This document shows, in pieces, positions 32,427-42,569 of a stretch of 64,000 bases of DNA. Each line of letters opens with the position of its first letter. Within the stretch, counting starts at the first letter, position 1. Source of the DNA: Flavobacterium gillisiae (GTDB taxonomy: Bacteria; Bacteroidota; Bacteroidia; Flavobacteriales; Flavobacteriaceae); assembly GCF_900107635.1 (NCBI RefSeq), contig NZ_FNRD01000001.1, positions 496,001-560,000 on the forward strand. The letters are read 5' to 3'. The position numbers were made by a program, and so were the translations under genes. Under the pieces are notes generated by a model that ran no database searches, was not told the DNA's origin, and worked only from the letters and a program-made list of their open reading frames with translations.

Positions 32427-32521
32427 CATTCCGACAAAGGGGGACTCGAGGATTTACCCCAATAGGCGAAGCAATCTCATCAAACCACTCAGGTAACGGG
32501 GATTACTCCTTCGTCGGAATG
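32427..32521. repeat. inverted-repeat element with CATTCCGAC ends
   Basis: CATTCCGAC (32427-32435) and GTCGGAATG (32513-32521) bound a 95-base GC-rich unit, with further internal pairing (AAAGGGGG with ACTCCTT-type blocks). It is a REP-like element widespread between flavobacterial genes. The rest of the 32313-32737 gap holds short direct repeats of the AATCAAAAATCGTTAATC type (about 32616-32640 and 32708-32733). Confidence 0.7.
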
Positions 32522-32737
32522 ACAAACTAAGTGTTAGGTTTTGGGTCTGAAAAATTTTACGGTATTTTCTATACTGAGAAGGTATAAGAAGTTCTTTAGT
32601 TTAAAATCTGAGATCAAAAATCGTTAATCAACAATCGAAAATCAATGGCAATTTCAATAACAAAAATCAATTTCAATCTGAATTCGATTATTTAGGCGTA
32701 ACTCTGCAATCAAAAATCGTTAATCTGCAATCTTAAA

Positions 32738-33397
32738 TCAAATCTCTAGTTTAAGTTGTTCTGGTAATAGCCGAAAGGTCATTCGGTGATATTTTGTTAC
32801 ACCATGTTTTCTAATCGCTTCTCGGTGTTCTTTGGTTGGGTAACCTTTGTTTTGTTTCCAGTTGTACATTGGGAATTCTTCATGAATTCTGTTCATGTAA
32901 TCATCTCGATATGTTTTTGCCAGTACTGATGCTGCGGCAATACTCATGAATTTCGCATCTCCTTTTACAATACTGCTACTTGGAATGGAGGTCAAAATCT
33001 CAATTTCTGCCGGAGTAAAAATTTTTCCACTACTATTTTTTATGCCTTTTTTTCGAATGAAAGGGCTATTTCCGTCTACAATAATATATTCAGGTTGCGG
33101 ATTGAGTTTTAAAACGCATTCCTGCATTGCCTTTATGGAGGCATTCAAAATATTGATATCATCAATTTCTATAGGTTCAAGATGCGTCACGGCAAAAGTA
33201 ACGGCTTGATGCTCAATAATAGGACGTAATTTCTCTCTTGCTTTTTCAGATAATTGCTTACTGTCATTCAGAATTATATTTTCAAAATAGGCAGGAAGAA
33301 TTACAGCGGCGGCGGTAACTGGTCCCGCAAGACAGCCGCGACCGGCTTCGTCGGTTCCAGATTCTAAAAGGAGTTTTGAAAAATTAAGTTGGAGCAT
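32738..33397 (-). CDS. rnhB: ribonuclease HII
   Basis: This 219-residue enzyme removes RNA from DNA-RNA hybrids. Acidic catalytic residues are visible: Asp16 and Glu17 in [14 protein letters not shown], Asp108 in YIIVDGN, and a further acidic residue near [13 protein letters not shown]. The full family signature and the usual C-terminal histidine-rich helix ([16 protein letters not shown]) are present, so this copy should be functional. A close but wrecked paralogue lies at 38790-39245, beyond the first susCD pair. On the minus strand TAAATTTG (33409-33402) is a possible -7 element unusually close to the start, which would give a very short or leaderless mRNA. Confidence 0.95.
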   Translation of the reverse strand: MLQLNFSKLLLESGTDEAGRGCLAGPVTAAAVILPAYFENIILNDSKQLSEKAREKLRPIIEHQAVTFAVTHLEPIEIDDINILNASIKAMQECVLKLNPQPEYIIVDGNSPFIRKKGIKNSSGKIFTPAEIEILTSIPSSSIVKGDAKFMSIAAASVLAKTYRDDYMNRIHEEFPMYNWKQNKGYPTKEHREAIRKHGVTKYHRMTFRLLPEQLKLEI

Positions 33398-33854
33398 AGC
33401 GCAAATTTATGGAAAAATGATTCAACTGTGCGTATAATAATTTTAATCTAATGGTATGTCATTCTACTTATGTATTTGTCTTGTTTTGAGGTTGACTGAA
33501 GTTTATTTGAATTTAATGGTCGTAGAGTTGAGTTACTGATTAAATTTAAGTATATCAGTAGTTTACTAAATAGCATACTGTGATTGGTCTTCTTAGGGAG
33601 TAAAAACAAACCATTATTTTCTGATCGCTGTTGTACTTTTTTGGTAGTCAATTCTTCTTCGTTAAAGATCCCTTTTTGTAAAAGCTTTTTACGTGAAAGT
33701 ATGTTTAGTCTCTTTTAGCGGTGGTAGTTTTAAAAAGAGTTTTTTTTATTGTGTGTATACTATTGTTATTAAAATGTTAAACTTTATGCTTTGTTTACTT
33801 TTTTATTCGATAAAAAAAGCCCAAGTTTGTAATAACTAATTCAAATACTTAAAA
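33398..33854. other. intergenic region between rnhB and the first susC
   Basis: This divergent 457-base region must hold promoters for both neighbours. The AT content is very high. An open frame at 33448-33651 (minus) has no coding character. I see no hairpin element; TATGCTTTG at 33787-33795 is the only weak -7-like sequence near susC. Confidence 0.5.
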
Positions 33855-36800
33855 ATGAGATCAAAATTCAAATGGATTATAACGTTATTGATAACGTTAT
33901 CTATGCAATTTTCTTTTGCACAAGAGAAAGTAATTAAAGGTGTAGTTTCAGATAGTTCTGGACCAATACCAGGTGTTAATGTTGTCGTTAAAGGCACGAA
34001 AGTTGGTATACAAACTGACTTTGACGGTAAGTTTTCAATCCAAGCAAAAACTGGAGATGTTCTAGTTTTTTCTTTCGTAGGCTTGGAAGATAAATCTGTG
34101 ACTGTTGGGAGTTCAACTAGTCTAAATGTTAAATTACAATCAATGGCTAAATCTCTTGATGAAGTTGTTGTTGTCGCTTATGGAAAGCAAACGGCTAAAT
34201 CTATTGTTGGTGCTGTTGCTACAATAGACAGCGAGGTATTGCTTAAGCAACAAGCTACAAACGTAATGACCGCTTTACAAGGAAGTGTTTCAGGGGTTAA
34301 TATTATTGCTGCTGGAGGAATGCCAGGTGAAAACCCTACAATTCGTATTCGTGGTACAGGTTCTATCAATGCTTCTTCAGATCCTTTAATTATTTTAGAT
34401 GGTGCACCTTTTAACGGTAATTTAAATGCAATTAGCTCTGATCAAATCGAATCGATGAGTGTTTTAAAAGATGCCTCTTCAACAGCTCTTTATGGGTCTA
34501 GAGGTGCTAATGGTGTTATCCTTATTACAACTAAAAGAGGGAAGTACAATACAGCTCCTAAAGTTACTTTAACTTCTACACTTGGTGTCGCTGGGAATGC
34601 TGTTCCATTACATAAAATGGTTGGTTCTGACCGTTACATGCAATTAAATTGGGAAGCATTAAAAAATACGAACCAATATGTTAATCTTCAAACTCCGGCT
34701 ACTGCAGGTGCTAATGCCTCAACTGCTTTAGTTCCTAGATTAGGTTATAATCCTTATACTGCAGCTACTCCTGTTGATGCTAATGGAAATTTAACTACAA
34801 CAAATAAAAAGTGGGATACAGACTGGGCTGATTTAATGTTGAATAATTCAGCTGTTAGAACTGAGCATACTTTATCTATTGCCGCAGGTGGTGAGGATAC
34901 TAAGTATTATTTTACGACTAATTACTTGTCTCAAGAAGGTAATGTTGTTACCTCTAAATTTGATCGTGTAACAACTCGTTTAAGTGTTGATACTAAGGTT
35001 AATAGTTGGTTGAAGTCAGGTGTAACAATGTTTTTTTCTACATCAGATCAAAATTTTCCTTCACAAAGTGGATCAAGTTATCAAAGTGCAATTCAATTTG
35101 TTTATACAGTGCCTTCAATTTATCCAGCGTATAGAGTGGATGAGAGTGGTGATTTAATTTTGGATGGTAAGGGTCAAAGGATATTTGATTATGGAGCAAC
35201 TCCTGGTCAAGCTTTGAACGGGAATCGTCCACAATTAAACAATGAGAATGCTTATGGATCATTGTATAATTATAAAACAGGGTATAAGAGAGAAAATTAT
35301 ACAGCTAATGCATTTTTAGAAGCTACTTTAGCTAAAGATTTGACTTTCAAAACGACTTTTGCATATGACAAATATTTGTATGATTCTTTTGTTTATGCTA
35401 GTAATGAAGTGGGTTATGCGTCTAACGTAAAAGGTAGAGTAACTCAAAATAGAGATGTTACTACAGGGATAAATATAATAAATGCTTTAAATTATAAGAA
35501 AGTATTTGGAGATCACGGTTTTGCTGTAGATTTAATTCAAGAAGCGTATCAATATAAATATGATGCTTTAGGTGCTCAAGGTGAAGGTTTTTTACCAGGA
35601 GTTCAGGTTTTAAATGGAGCGACAACCCCTACTAGTGCTTCAGGATATATTGCTGAAGATAGAATTTCAAGTTATTTAGGACGTTTAAGCTATAACTTTA
35701 AAGAGAAATATTTTGTTGAAGGTTCTTTTAGAAGAGATGGTTCTTCAAGATTTAACCCAGATGTTAGATGGGGAAGTTTTTATGCGGTTGGTGGATCTTG
35801 GTTAATTTCGGAAGAAAATTTCTTGAAAGATAGCAACGCTATTACTAGTTTGAAATTAAGAGGTTCTTATGGAGAATTAGGAAATAATCAGACACAAGAT
35901 GCTAACGGAAATGCAACTTATTTCCCTTACCAACAATTATTCGAAACAGGATATAATGAAGGAGATAATACTGGTGTTGTTCTTGGTGGTGCTGTTGACC
36001 CTAATTTGTCTTGGGAGAAAACAGCTTCAAGTAATGTTGGTTTAGATTTTGGTTTCTTTAATAATAGAATTACTGGTTCTGTAGATTATTATGATAAAAA
36101 ATCTATTGATTTACTATATAATAAACCTGTTGCAGGTTCTACTGGTAATACTGGAATACTTACTAATGTAGGTGCATTAAGAAATTACGGTTGGGAATTT
36201 GCGTTGAGTACAACTAATGTTCAGAATTCTAAATTTATGTGGACTACTGGTGTTAACTTGTCATTTGATAAAAATGAAGTTGCTGAGTTGACTCAAAAAA
36301 GTTTCATTAACGGAACTAAAAGATGGGAAGTTGGTAGATCTTTATATGAGTACTACATACAAGAATGGGCTGGTGTTGATCCAGTTGATGGATACGGAAT
36401 GTGGTATAAAGATATTTTAGGTACTGATGGAAAACCAACAGGTGAAAAAGAAACTACTAAAAAATATGCTGAGGCTTCAAGAAATTATTCTGGGGAATCA
36501 TCGTTACCAAAAGCTATTGGTGGTCTTACAAACTTCTTTAAATATAAAAACGTAGATTTAAATATTTTGTTTAACTTTAGTTATGGTGCTTCTGTTTATG
36601 ATAGTACATATGCAAGTTTAATGGAAGGTTTTGAATCAAGTGGTAGAGCTGCACATCAGGATGTTGAGAATCGTTGGCAAAATCCAGGAGATATAACTGA
36701 TGTTCCTTTGTTATTGACTGCTAATAATGATTTTAATGCTACATCAACTAGATTTTTATTTAAAAACGATTACATAAGATTAAAAGCTTTAAATTTCGGT

Positions 36801-36989
36801 TATAATTTTTCTGCAAGTACACTTGAACAATTTCATTTGTCTAAACTAAGATTGTATTTACAGGGAGATAATTTATGGACTTACCAATCACATAAAGGTA
36901 TTGATCCAGAACAAAGTTTTGCTGGTACTACAAATAGTAGGTCATACAATCAAAGAATTATGTCTTTTGGTGTTAATATAGAATTTTAA
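33855..36989 (+). CDS. SusC/RagA-family TonB-dependent transporter 1
   Basis: This 1044-residue outer-membrane receptor has a signal peptide (about 1-23, ending FSFAQE) and a carboxypeptidase-regulatory-like N-terminal domain (about 26-105, with GVVSDSSGPIPGVNVVVKG). A TonB-interacting stretch LDEVVVVAYGKQ and a plug domain (about 115-230, with TIRIRGTGSINASSDPLIIL) follow, then a 22-strand barrel ending MSFGVNIEF. SusC proteins import oligosaccharides, peptides or other nutrients across the outer membrane with a SusD lipoprotein, encoded 10 bases downstream. No hydrolase, sulfatase or regulator genes are nearby, so the substrate is unknown. Its N-terminus is strikingly like that of the second SusC (39417), suggesting tandem duplication. 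Confidence 0.93.
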   Translation: MRSKFKWIITLLITLSMQFSFAQEKVIKGVVSDSSGPIPGVNVVVKGTKVGIQTDFDGKFSIQAKTGDVLVFSFVGLEDKSVTVGSSTSLNVKLQSMAKSLDEVVVVAYGKQTAKSIVGAVATIDSEVLLKQQATNVMTALQGSVSGVNIIAAGGMPGENPTIRIRGTGSINASSDPLIILDGAPFNGNLNAISSDQIESMSVLKDASSTALYGSRGANGVILITTKRGKYNTAPKVTLTSTLGVAGNAVPLHKMVGSDRYMQLNWEALKNTNQYVNLQTPATAGANASTALVPRLGYNPYTAATPVDANGNLTTTNKKWDTDWADLMLNNSAVRTEHTLSIAAGGEDTKYYFTTNYLSQEGNVVTSKFDRVTTRLSVDTKVNSWLKSGVTMFFSTSDQNFPSQSGSSYQSAIQFVYTVPSIYPAYRVDESGDLILDGKGQRIFDYGATPGQALNGNRPQLNNENAYGSLYNYKTGYKRENYTANAFLEATLAKDLTFKTTFAYDKYLYDSFVYASNEVGYASNVKGRVTQNRDVTTGINIINALNYKKVFGDHGFAVDLIQEAYQYKYDALGAQGEGFLPGVQVLNGATTPTSASGYIAEDRISSYLGRLSYNFKEKYFVEGSFRRDGSSRFNPDVRWGSFYAVGGSWLISEENFLKDSNAITSLKLRGSYGELGNNQTQDANGNATYFPYQQLFETGYNEGDNTGVVLGGAVDPNLSWEKTASSNVGLDFGFFNNRITGSVDYYDKKSIDLLYNKPVAGSTGNTGILTNVGALRNYGWEFALSTTNVQNSKFMWTTGVNLSFDKNEVAELTQKSFINGTKRWEVGRSLYEYYIQEWAGVDPVDGYGMWYKDILGTDGKPTGEKETTKKYAEASRNYSGESSLPKAIGGLTNFFKYKNVDLNILFNFSYGASVYDSTYASLMEGFESSGRAAHQDVENRWQNPGDITDVPLLLTANNDFNATSTRFLFKNDYIRLKALNFGYNFSASTLEQFHLSKLRLYLQGDNLWTYQSHKGIDPEQSFAGTTNSRSYNQRIMSFGVNIEF

Positions 36990-36999
36990 AAAAAAAAAT

Positions 37000-38433
37000 A
37001 TGAAAAATATAATTTCAAAAATATTCATCGCTTTTATGGCTTTGTTTATGATGGTGGGATGTAGTCAAGACTTTCTTGATGATCCAAAACCAACAGATGC
37101 TGTTTCCCCCGATGTAGTTTTTACTTCTAGAACAGGAGTAGAAGCTTTTATATCCGGTATAATGAGAAGATTTAGAGGGCAATATACTCGTACAGATGCT
37201 GCAGGTCTTAACTCTATGTTCTTTGCAAGAACTATGAAAGGAAATGATTTGATTCAGGCGAATACTTGGTTTCGTGATGATTATGCAAATGATAATCGTG
37301 AGCCTACGTACACAAGAAATAGTTTTTCATGGAACTATAGTTTTTATATGATTAATCAGGCTAATGCATTGATTAATGGTGTTGAAAGTAGTACTTTAGG
37401 TGATAGTGATAAAAAAGAATTAGCAGCATATGGTTATGCATTGCGCGGGTTTTTCTATCATCAATTGGTATTGGAATTTTGTCCTACTTATAGTGCTGAC
37501 AAAAACTTCCCAGCACCTCCTATTTATACTGAGTTGTCTTTGGCAGGAAAGCCTATGTCTACAGTTGATGAGGTTTATAAAATGATTGTTTCTGACTTAA
37601 CTAAAGCGGTTAATGGATTAACAGCTAATCGTTTGGGTAAATCTTATATCAATAAAAATGTTGCTCAAGGTATTTTAGCTCAAGTTTACCAAGTTATGGG
37701 TAACTGGCAAGGTGCTGCTGATGCTGCAAAAGCTTCTTATGGTGGAAATCCAACAGCTGTTTTGAGTCCGTCAACTTATAGATCAGGATTTAATGACATT
37801 TCTAATCTTGAATGGATTTGGGGTAGTGCGCAAAGAACGGATCAATCTAATTATTATTGGAATGCACCAGCTTCAATGGCAGATCATACGACCGTTTCTT
37901 ATTCAGCTACATACGTTAATAATGATTTTGTTAATTTATTTTCAGCAACTGATGTTAGAGCTTATTTTGTTAGAAAAAGTACAAGTATAACTAGTACTAG
38001 TGACTACAGGTATTGGACTACACGTAAATTTAAATTTACATTTGATAGCGATAATGCGATCATTAGAACGCCAGAAATGATTTTAATCGAAGCGGAGGCT
38101 AAAGCTAGATTGACAGGTAAAGAGAGTGAAGGTCATGATTTACTTTATGTTTTACAAAAAAACAGAGATGTTAATGCAGTTAAGTCAACTAATACTGGTC
38201 CTGCATTGATTAATGAAATTTTAGTGGAAAGAAGAAAAGAACTTTACGCTGAAGTTGGAGTGGAATGGTTTGATGCTAAACGATTAAGAAGAGGTATTAC
38301 ACGTACTGGAAATCATAGAATTGGAGCGTCAGCTAGTTTAACTGCTGATGATAAGAAATTTTTCTTGAAAATTCCTCAATCAGAGATTGATGCTAATGAT
38401 TTTATTGATGATTCAGTAAATGATAATCGATAA
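37000..38433 (+). CDS. SusD/RagB-family nutrient-binding lipoprotein 1
   Basis: This 477-residue surface lipoprotein (lipobox MVGC, Cys21) pairs with the preceding SusC. After the typical N-terminal SQDFLDDPKPTDAVSPDVVF it has the helical SusD-like repeats (for instance ELAAYGYALRGFFYHQLV). Near the C-terminus it carries the family block EILVERRKELYAEVGVEWFDAKRL (shortened here to LVERRKELYAEVGVEWFD). SusD closes over the extracellular mouth of SusC as a ligand-binding lid. The ligand is unknown. It ends before two closely spaced terminators. It is the last gene of the first susCD pair; the decayed rnhB copy follows on the opposite strand. Confidence 0.93.
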   Translation: MKNIISKIFIAFMALFMMVGCSQDFLDDPKPTDAVSPDVVFTSRTGVEAFISGIMRRFRGQYTRTDAAGLNSMFFARTMKGNDLIQANTWFRDDYANDNREPTYTRNSFSWNYSFYMINQANALINGVESSTLGDSDKKELAAYGYALRGFFYHQLVLEFCPTYSADKNFPAPPIYTELSLAGKPMSTVDEVYKMIVSDLTKAVNGLTANRLGKSYINKNVAQGILAQVYQVMGNWQGAADAAKASYGGNPTAVLSPSTYRSGFNDISNLEWIWGSAQRTDQSNYYWNAPASMADHTTVSYSATYVNNDFVNLFSATDVRAYFVRKSTSITSTSDYRYWTTRKFKFTFDSDNAIIRTPEMILIEAEAKARLTGKESEGHDLLYVLQKNRDVNAVKSTNTGPALINEILVERRKELYAEVGVEWFDAKRLRRGITRTGNHRIGASASLTADDKKFFLKIPQSEIDANDFIDDSVNDNR

Positions 38434-38456
38434 TTAGTATTTTTTATTATAAAATT

Positions 38457-38494
38457 AAAACCGAGTAGGCATTTGTCTAACTCGGTTTTTTTTT
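38457..38494 (+). terminator. terminator of the first susCD operon
   Basis: AAAACCGAGT (38457-38466) pairs with ACTCGGTTTT (38480-38489), followed by a long T-run. Confidence 0.85.
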
Positions 38495-38550
38495 ACAATA
38501 AGAATTTGGGTGTATAACTAGTCTTGATTTTTTAAAGTTGTATTAGAGTT

Positions 38551-38577
38551 AAACCTGCTTTGTTAGCAGGTTTTTTT
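38551..38577 (+). terminator. second terminator-like hairpin after susCD
   Basis: AAACCTGCT (38551-38559) pairs with AGCAGGTTT (38565-38573) around a 5-base loop, followed by T's. It lies 56 bases beyond the first terminator. Confidence 0.75.
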
Positions 38578-38789
38578 ATTTCGAAAGAAATATTTTTATC
38601 AATGTTATTTTGTAGGATTACTTATTGTATTCAAACTTTTTTTTGACGCGTTTTTTTTGATTTTTGCTTTTTTAAAGTAATTGTTTTAGGAACCTATTTG
38701 CTTATTTCTAAAAAGGTCAAAAGGATATTATTTGTTTGTATTAAACATAATTCTTTGATTTGTTTTTAGCTATTTATTAGAATGATCCA

Positions 38790-39245
38790 TATTTCAGAGT
38801 TTTGTATCCTACTTTACGATACTGCTACTTGAGGTGTAACTCAAAATATCAAATTCTACCGGAGTAAAAATATTCAAACTACTATTTTTCGTATCCTTTT
38901 TCGAATAGAGGAATATTTCCATCCATAAGTACGATATTCGGATTGAAGATTTGGCTTCAAAACGTATTTCTGGATTACTTTTATTCCTGCATGCAAAATT
39001 TTGCAAGGGTCAGCTTCTGGTGGTTCAAAATCTCTAAAGTGAAAAATAATGGCTTGATGTTCAATACTAGGGCCTGAATTTTCTTTTGTTTTTGGAGATG
39101 ATTGCGTACTGTAACTCAGAATTACATTCTCAAAACAGGTAGGAAGAAGTATTGCAGTAGTAATAATTAGTCCCGCAGTACAAGCACGCCCAGATTTATC
39201 TTTTCTTAATTCTAAATTTATTGTTGTAAAGAATAATCTTGCCAT
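38790..39245 (-). pseudogene. decayed second copy of rnhB
   Basis: Starting at the ATG at 39245 the minus strand reads MARLFFTTINLELRK, with DKSGRACTAGLIITTAILLP against [21 protein letters not shown] in the intact gene (shown as short blocks). Later it has HAGIKVIQKYVLKPN against [16 protein letters not shown] frameshift near 38880 moves the homology to another frame (IFTPVEFDILSYTSSSSIVK against [20 protein letters not shown]), then a TAG stops it. Catalytic Asp16/Glu17 have become Lys/Ser, and the active-site aspartate of VDGN is lost. It is inactive. The gap from 38434 to 39416 holds two terminators and this remnant. Confidence 0.9.
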
Positions 39246-39416
39246 TTGGCAGTATCTCTGACAAAACAAGGTTAATAATCAGGTTAAAGTAAGAATATGC
39301 CCTTTTTTGATAAAAATCTATAGTAATTTCTTTTTTAAGAAACATTAACAATAAAAATTTTTTTTTAATATTTAATTGTGATTTTTGCAGAATTAACTAA
39401 CTCAAATAAATTTAAT

Positions 39417-42400
39417 ATGAGATTAAAATTCAAATGGATTTTTACGCTATTGATTGCGTTATCTATGCAGTTTTGTTTTGCCCAAGAAAAAATCGTGTCA
39501 GGGGTGATTTCAGATGCAAATGGTCCTATTCCTGGAGCCAATGTTTTTAACAAGGCAGTCAACAGGTCTACTCAAACTGATTTTAATGGAAAGTATTCTA
39601 TTATTGCAAAATCAGGGCAAGTTCTAGAAGTTTCTTATGTGGGTATGAAAAACACATCGGTAACGGTAGGGGTTTCAAATACTTTAAATGTTAAAATGAC
39701 TGCCGCTGCAGAAGAGATGGATGAGGTAGTTATTGTAGCTTATGGTAAAGCTAAAAAATCTTCTATAACGGGATCTTCTACAACCATCAAAGGAGAGAGT
39801 TTAGATAACAGAGCAACTACAAACGTTCTTTCTGGAATTGAAGGTTCTGTTTCGGGAGTACAAATTCAAAGTGCTTCAGGTCAACCAGGTTCACAGCCTT
39901 CAGTTAGAATTAGAGGTTTTAGTTCTATTAGTGGATCTAACACGCCTCTTTATGTTGTTGATGGAGTGCCTTTTACAGGTGACATAAACAACATTAACTC
40001 AGCTGATGTTGAAAGCATGACGATATTAAAAGATGCTGCATCTACCTCTCTTTATGGGTCAAAAGCAGCAAATGGTGTTGTTATTATAACTACAAAAAAA
40101 GGAACATCTGCTAAAGATAAATTCACATTAAATATGAGTTCAGGTCTAAATACAAGATCTATTCCTGAATATGAAAGAGTTGATGCTTTTCAATACTATC
40201 CATTAATATGGGAAGCGATTAGAAACAGTAGACCAATGAGTACACCTGCTTTATTAGCAACTGCAAATGCTTTTGCTTCTACAAGGACTCCTATTGACTT
40301 AGTAAATAACCCATTTAATGTAACTAATGCAAATTTATTTGATGCAAACGGTCAATTAAACCCAGCTGCAAAACTATTGTATGCTAATGATTTAGATTGG
40401 GCAAAGCAATTACAGAGAGCAGGAGTTAGAAGAAATGTTGATTTCTCATACCAAGGAAAAACGGAAAGAAGTAATTACTTTGTGTCAATTGGAAATTTAA
40501 GTGAAGAAGCTTCAATTCTAAATTCTGATTTTAAGAGAACTACTGCTCGTGTTAACGTAAACACTAAATTAAAAGAATGGTTTAAAACTGGAGCTAACGT
40601 AGCAACTACTTATACTGATTCAAATCAGGCGGTTGATGGTGCAGCAAATACTTCATCTTTCAACAATCCTTTTCGTACTATTCGCTACATGGGGCCAATT
40701 TACCCTGTCTTGAGTCATAATTCGACTACTGGAGCAGTAATTTTAGACGCAACTGGTAACCCAGTATATTCACAACTACGTGGATCTGGTGCTTCAAATG
40801 GTAGAAATGTTGTTTATGAAACTTTAAACAATGAGAATAGAGATAAAAGTTTATCTTTTAATGGTCGTACTTATTTAGAATTAACACTATTAAAAGATTT
40901 TAAATTCACTACAAACTTTGCATTTGATAATGCACATTTTAATAATAATGTTTTCTGGAATAAAGTGATTGGTGATGGAGCACCTGATGGATATGCATCA
41001 CGTACTAACACTGTTACAACTGGAGTTACTTTTAATCAATTACTTGATTATACAAAAGTTATAAACAATCATAACATTAGTGCTTTATTAGGACATGAAA
41101 GTTTTGACTATGAGTACAACTATATGTTTGGTTCTAAAAGAGGACAAGGTGTACCTAACAATAATGAATTCATAAACTACCTTACGGTATCTAATTTAAA
41201 TTCGTACACGAGAAATTATGCAACTGAATCGTACTTCTCTCGTTTAGGATATGATTATGACGGAAGATATATCTTATCTGCGTCTGTACGTAGAGATGGT
41301 TCTTCAAAATTTGCAGCTGCTAACAAATGGGGTAACTTCTGGTCAGTAGGTGCTGCATGGAATTTAGGTAAAGAATCATTTGTTGAAAAAATTGGATGGA
41401 TAAATGAATTGAAATTTAGAGGTTCATTTGGGGAAGTAGGTAATGATTCACATATCAGCTACGGTGGTTTGAATTATTACATAGGCGCTCCTACTTTTTC
41501 ATTAGGGCTTAATAATGCTAGTGAAGTTGGAATTCTTACTAATGATCAAGGAGCTCCAAATCTTAAATGGGAGAAAAATACTCAAAAAGATATCGCTTTA
41601 GATTTTGCTTTTTTTGGTAATAGATTAAGAGGTTCTGTAGAATACTATAATAGAACAACAGACGGATTAATTTTTGATGTACCAGTTCCTGTTTCTTCAG
41701 GGTTAGATTCTAAAGTTGAAAACATTGGATCGATGTTCAATCAAGGAATTGAAGTTTCGATTGATGGAATGATTGTGAAAACAAAAGACTTCTCTTGGAA
41801 TATTAATGTTAACGCATCTACGATTAAAAATGAGATCACTGCTTTACCACAAAAAGAAATTATTAGTGGTAGTAAAAAATACTCAGTAGGAAGTTCAATT
41901 TACGACTATTGGTTAAGAAGTTATGCTGGTGTAGATCCTGCAGATGGATATGCTTTATATAAAGTTGATCCATTGTTAACAACTCCAACTGATACTGATT
42001 CAAGAACAGTAAATGGAGTTAATGTTACAATAAATCAAAACAAAGCATTATACGAATACCATGGATCTGCTTTACCTGATTTGTTTGGTAGTTTTACCAA
42101 TACTTTCAAAGTAGGAGGTTTCCAAATGGATGTATTATTTACTTACCAAATAGGTGGGCAAACGTACGATACTAACTATGCTGCATTAATGCATTCAGGT
42201 AATAATTACGGATCTGCTCTAAGTACAGACATCTTAAAAAGATGGAAAAAACCAGGTGATATCACTGATGTTCCTTTATTAAACATATCTAGAAATACTC
42301 AAAACTCTGCGGCTTCAGATCGTTGGTTAGTTGATTCTGATTACCTTTCATTAAGACAAGTGTCATTAGCTTACAACTTACCGAAAGAATTAATTTCGAA

Positions 42401-42560
42401 ATTAAAAATTGATGCGGCTAAGTTCTATGTGAATGGTGAAAACTTAAAGTTATTCGCTAAAAGAGAAGGAATGGATCCACAAGCTAATTATAATGGAACT
42501 ACTCAAAATAGATTCTCGCCTTCTAGAACTATTTCATTAGGAATCAATTTAAACTTTTAA
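39417..42560 (+). CDS. SusC/RagA-family TonB-dependent transporter 2
   Basis: This 1047-residue receptor starts at the ATG at 39417, whose MRLKFKWIFTLLIALSMQF aligns residue by residue with the first SusC; the open frame extends 39 bases further without support. It has a signal peptide, a regulatory-like beta domain (GVISDANGPIPGANVFN), a TonB-box-like DEVVIVAYGKAK, a plug (about 115-225) and a barrel ending ISLGINLNF. It works with the SusD encoded 10 bases downstream. The barrel sequences of the two SusC proteins have diverged far more than their leaders, so they probably take different ligands. The substrate is unknown. This pair is the downstream unit of an apparent rnhB-susC-susD duplication. 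Confidence 0.93.
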   Translation: MRLKFKWIFTLLIALSMQFCFAQEKIVSGVISDANGPIPGANVFNKAVNRSTQTDFNGKYSIIAKSGQVLEVSYVGMKNTSVTVGVSNTLNVKMTAAAEEMDEVVIVAYGKAKKSSITGSSTTIKGESLDNRATTNVLSGIEGSVSGVQIQSASGQPGSQPSVRIRGFSSISGSNTPLYVVDGVPFTGDINNINSADVESMTILKDAASTSLYGSKAANGVVIITTKKGTSAKDKFTLNMSSGLNTRSIPEYERVDAFQYYPLIWEAIRNSRPMSTPALLATANAFASTRTPIDLVNNPFNVTNANLFDANGQLNPAAKLLYANDLDWAKQLQRAGVRRNVDFSYQGKTERSNYFVSIGNLSEEASILNSDFKRTTARVNVNTKLKEWFKTGANVATTYTDSNQAVDGAANTSSFNNPFRTIRYMGPIYPVLSHNSTTGAVILDATGNPVYSQLRGSGASNGRNVVYETLNNENRDKSLSFNGRTYLELTLLKDFKFTTNFAFDNAHFNNNVFWNKVIGDGAPDGYASRTNTVTTGVTFNQLLDYTKVINNHNISALLGHESFDYEYNYMFGSKRGQGVPNNNEFINYLTVSNLNSYTRNYATESYFSRLGYDYDGRYILSASVRRDGSSKFAAANKWGNFWSVGAAWNLGKESFVEKIGWINELKFRGSFGEVGNDSHISYGGLNYYIGAPTFSLGLNNASEVGILTNDQGAPNLKWEKNTQKDIALDFAFFGNRLRGSVEYYNRTTDGLIFDVPVPVSSGLDSKVENIGSMFNQGIEVSIDGMIVKTKDFSWNINVNASTIKNEITALPQKEIISGSKKYSVGSSIYDYWLRSYAGVDPADGYALYKVDPLLTTPTDTDSRTVNGVNVTINQNKALYEYHGSALPDLFGSFTNTFKVGGFQMDVLFTYQIGGQTYDTNYAALMHSGNNYGSALSTDILKRWKKPGDITDVPLLNISRNTQNSAASDRWLVDSDYLSLRQVSLAYNLPKELISKLKIDAAKFYVNGENLKLFAKREGMDPQANYNGTTQNRFSPSRTISLGINLNF

Positions 42561-42569
42561 AATAATATC

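Noticed and set aside
33448..33651. Minus-strand ORF of 67 codons upstream of susC
   Set aside because: Very AT-rich, no recognisable domain, no conserved neighbour, and it lies in a divergent promoter region.
38809..39269. Two hypothetical minus-strand genes in the gap before the second susC
   Set aside because: They are the two frames of one decayed rnhB copy, not separate genes.
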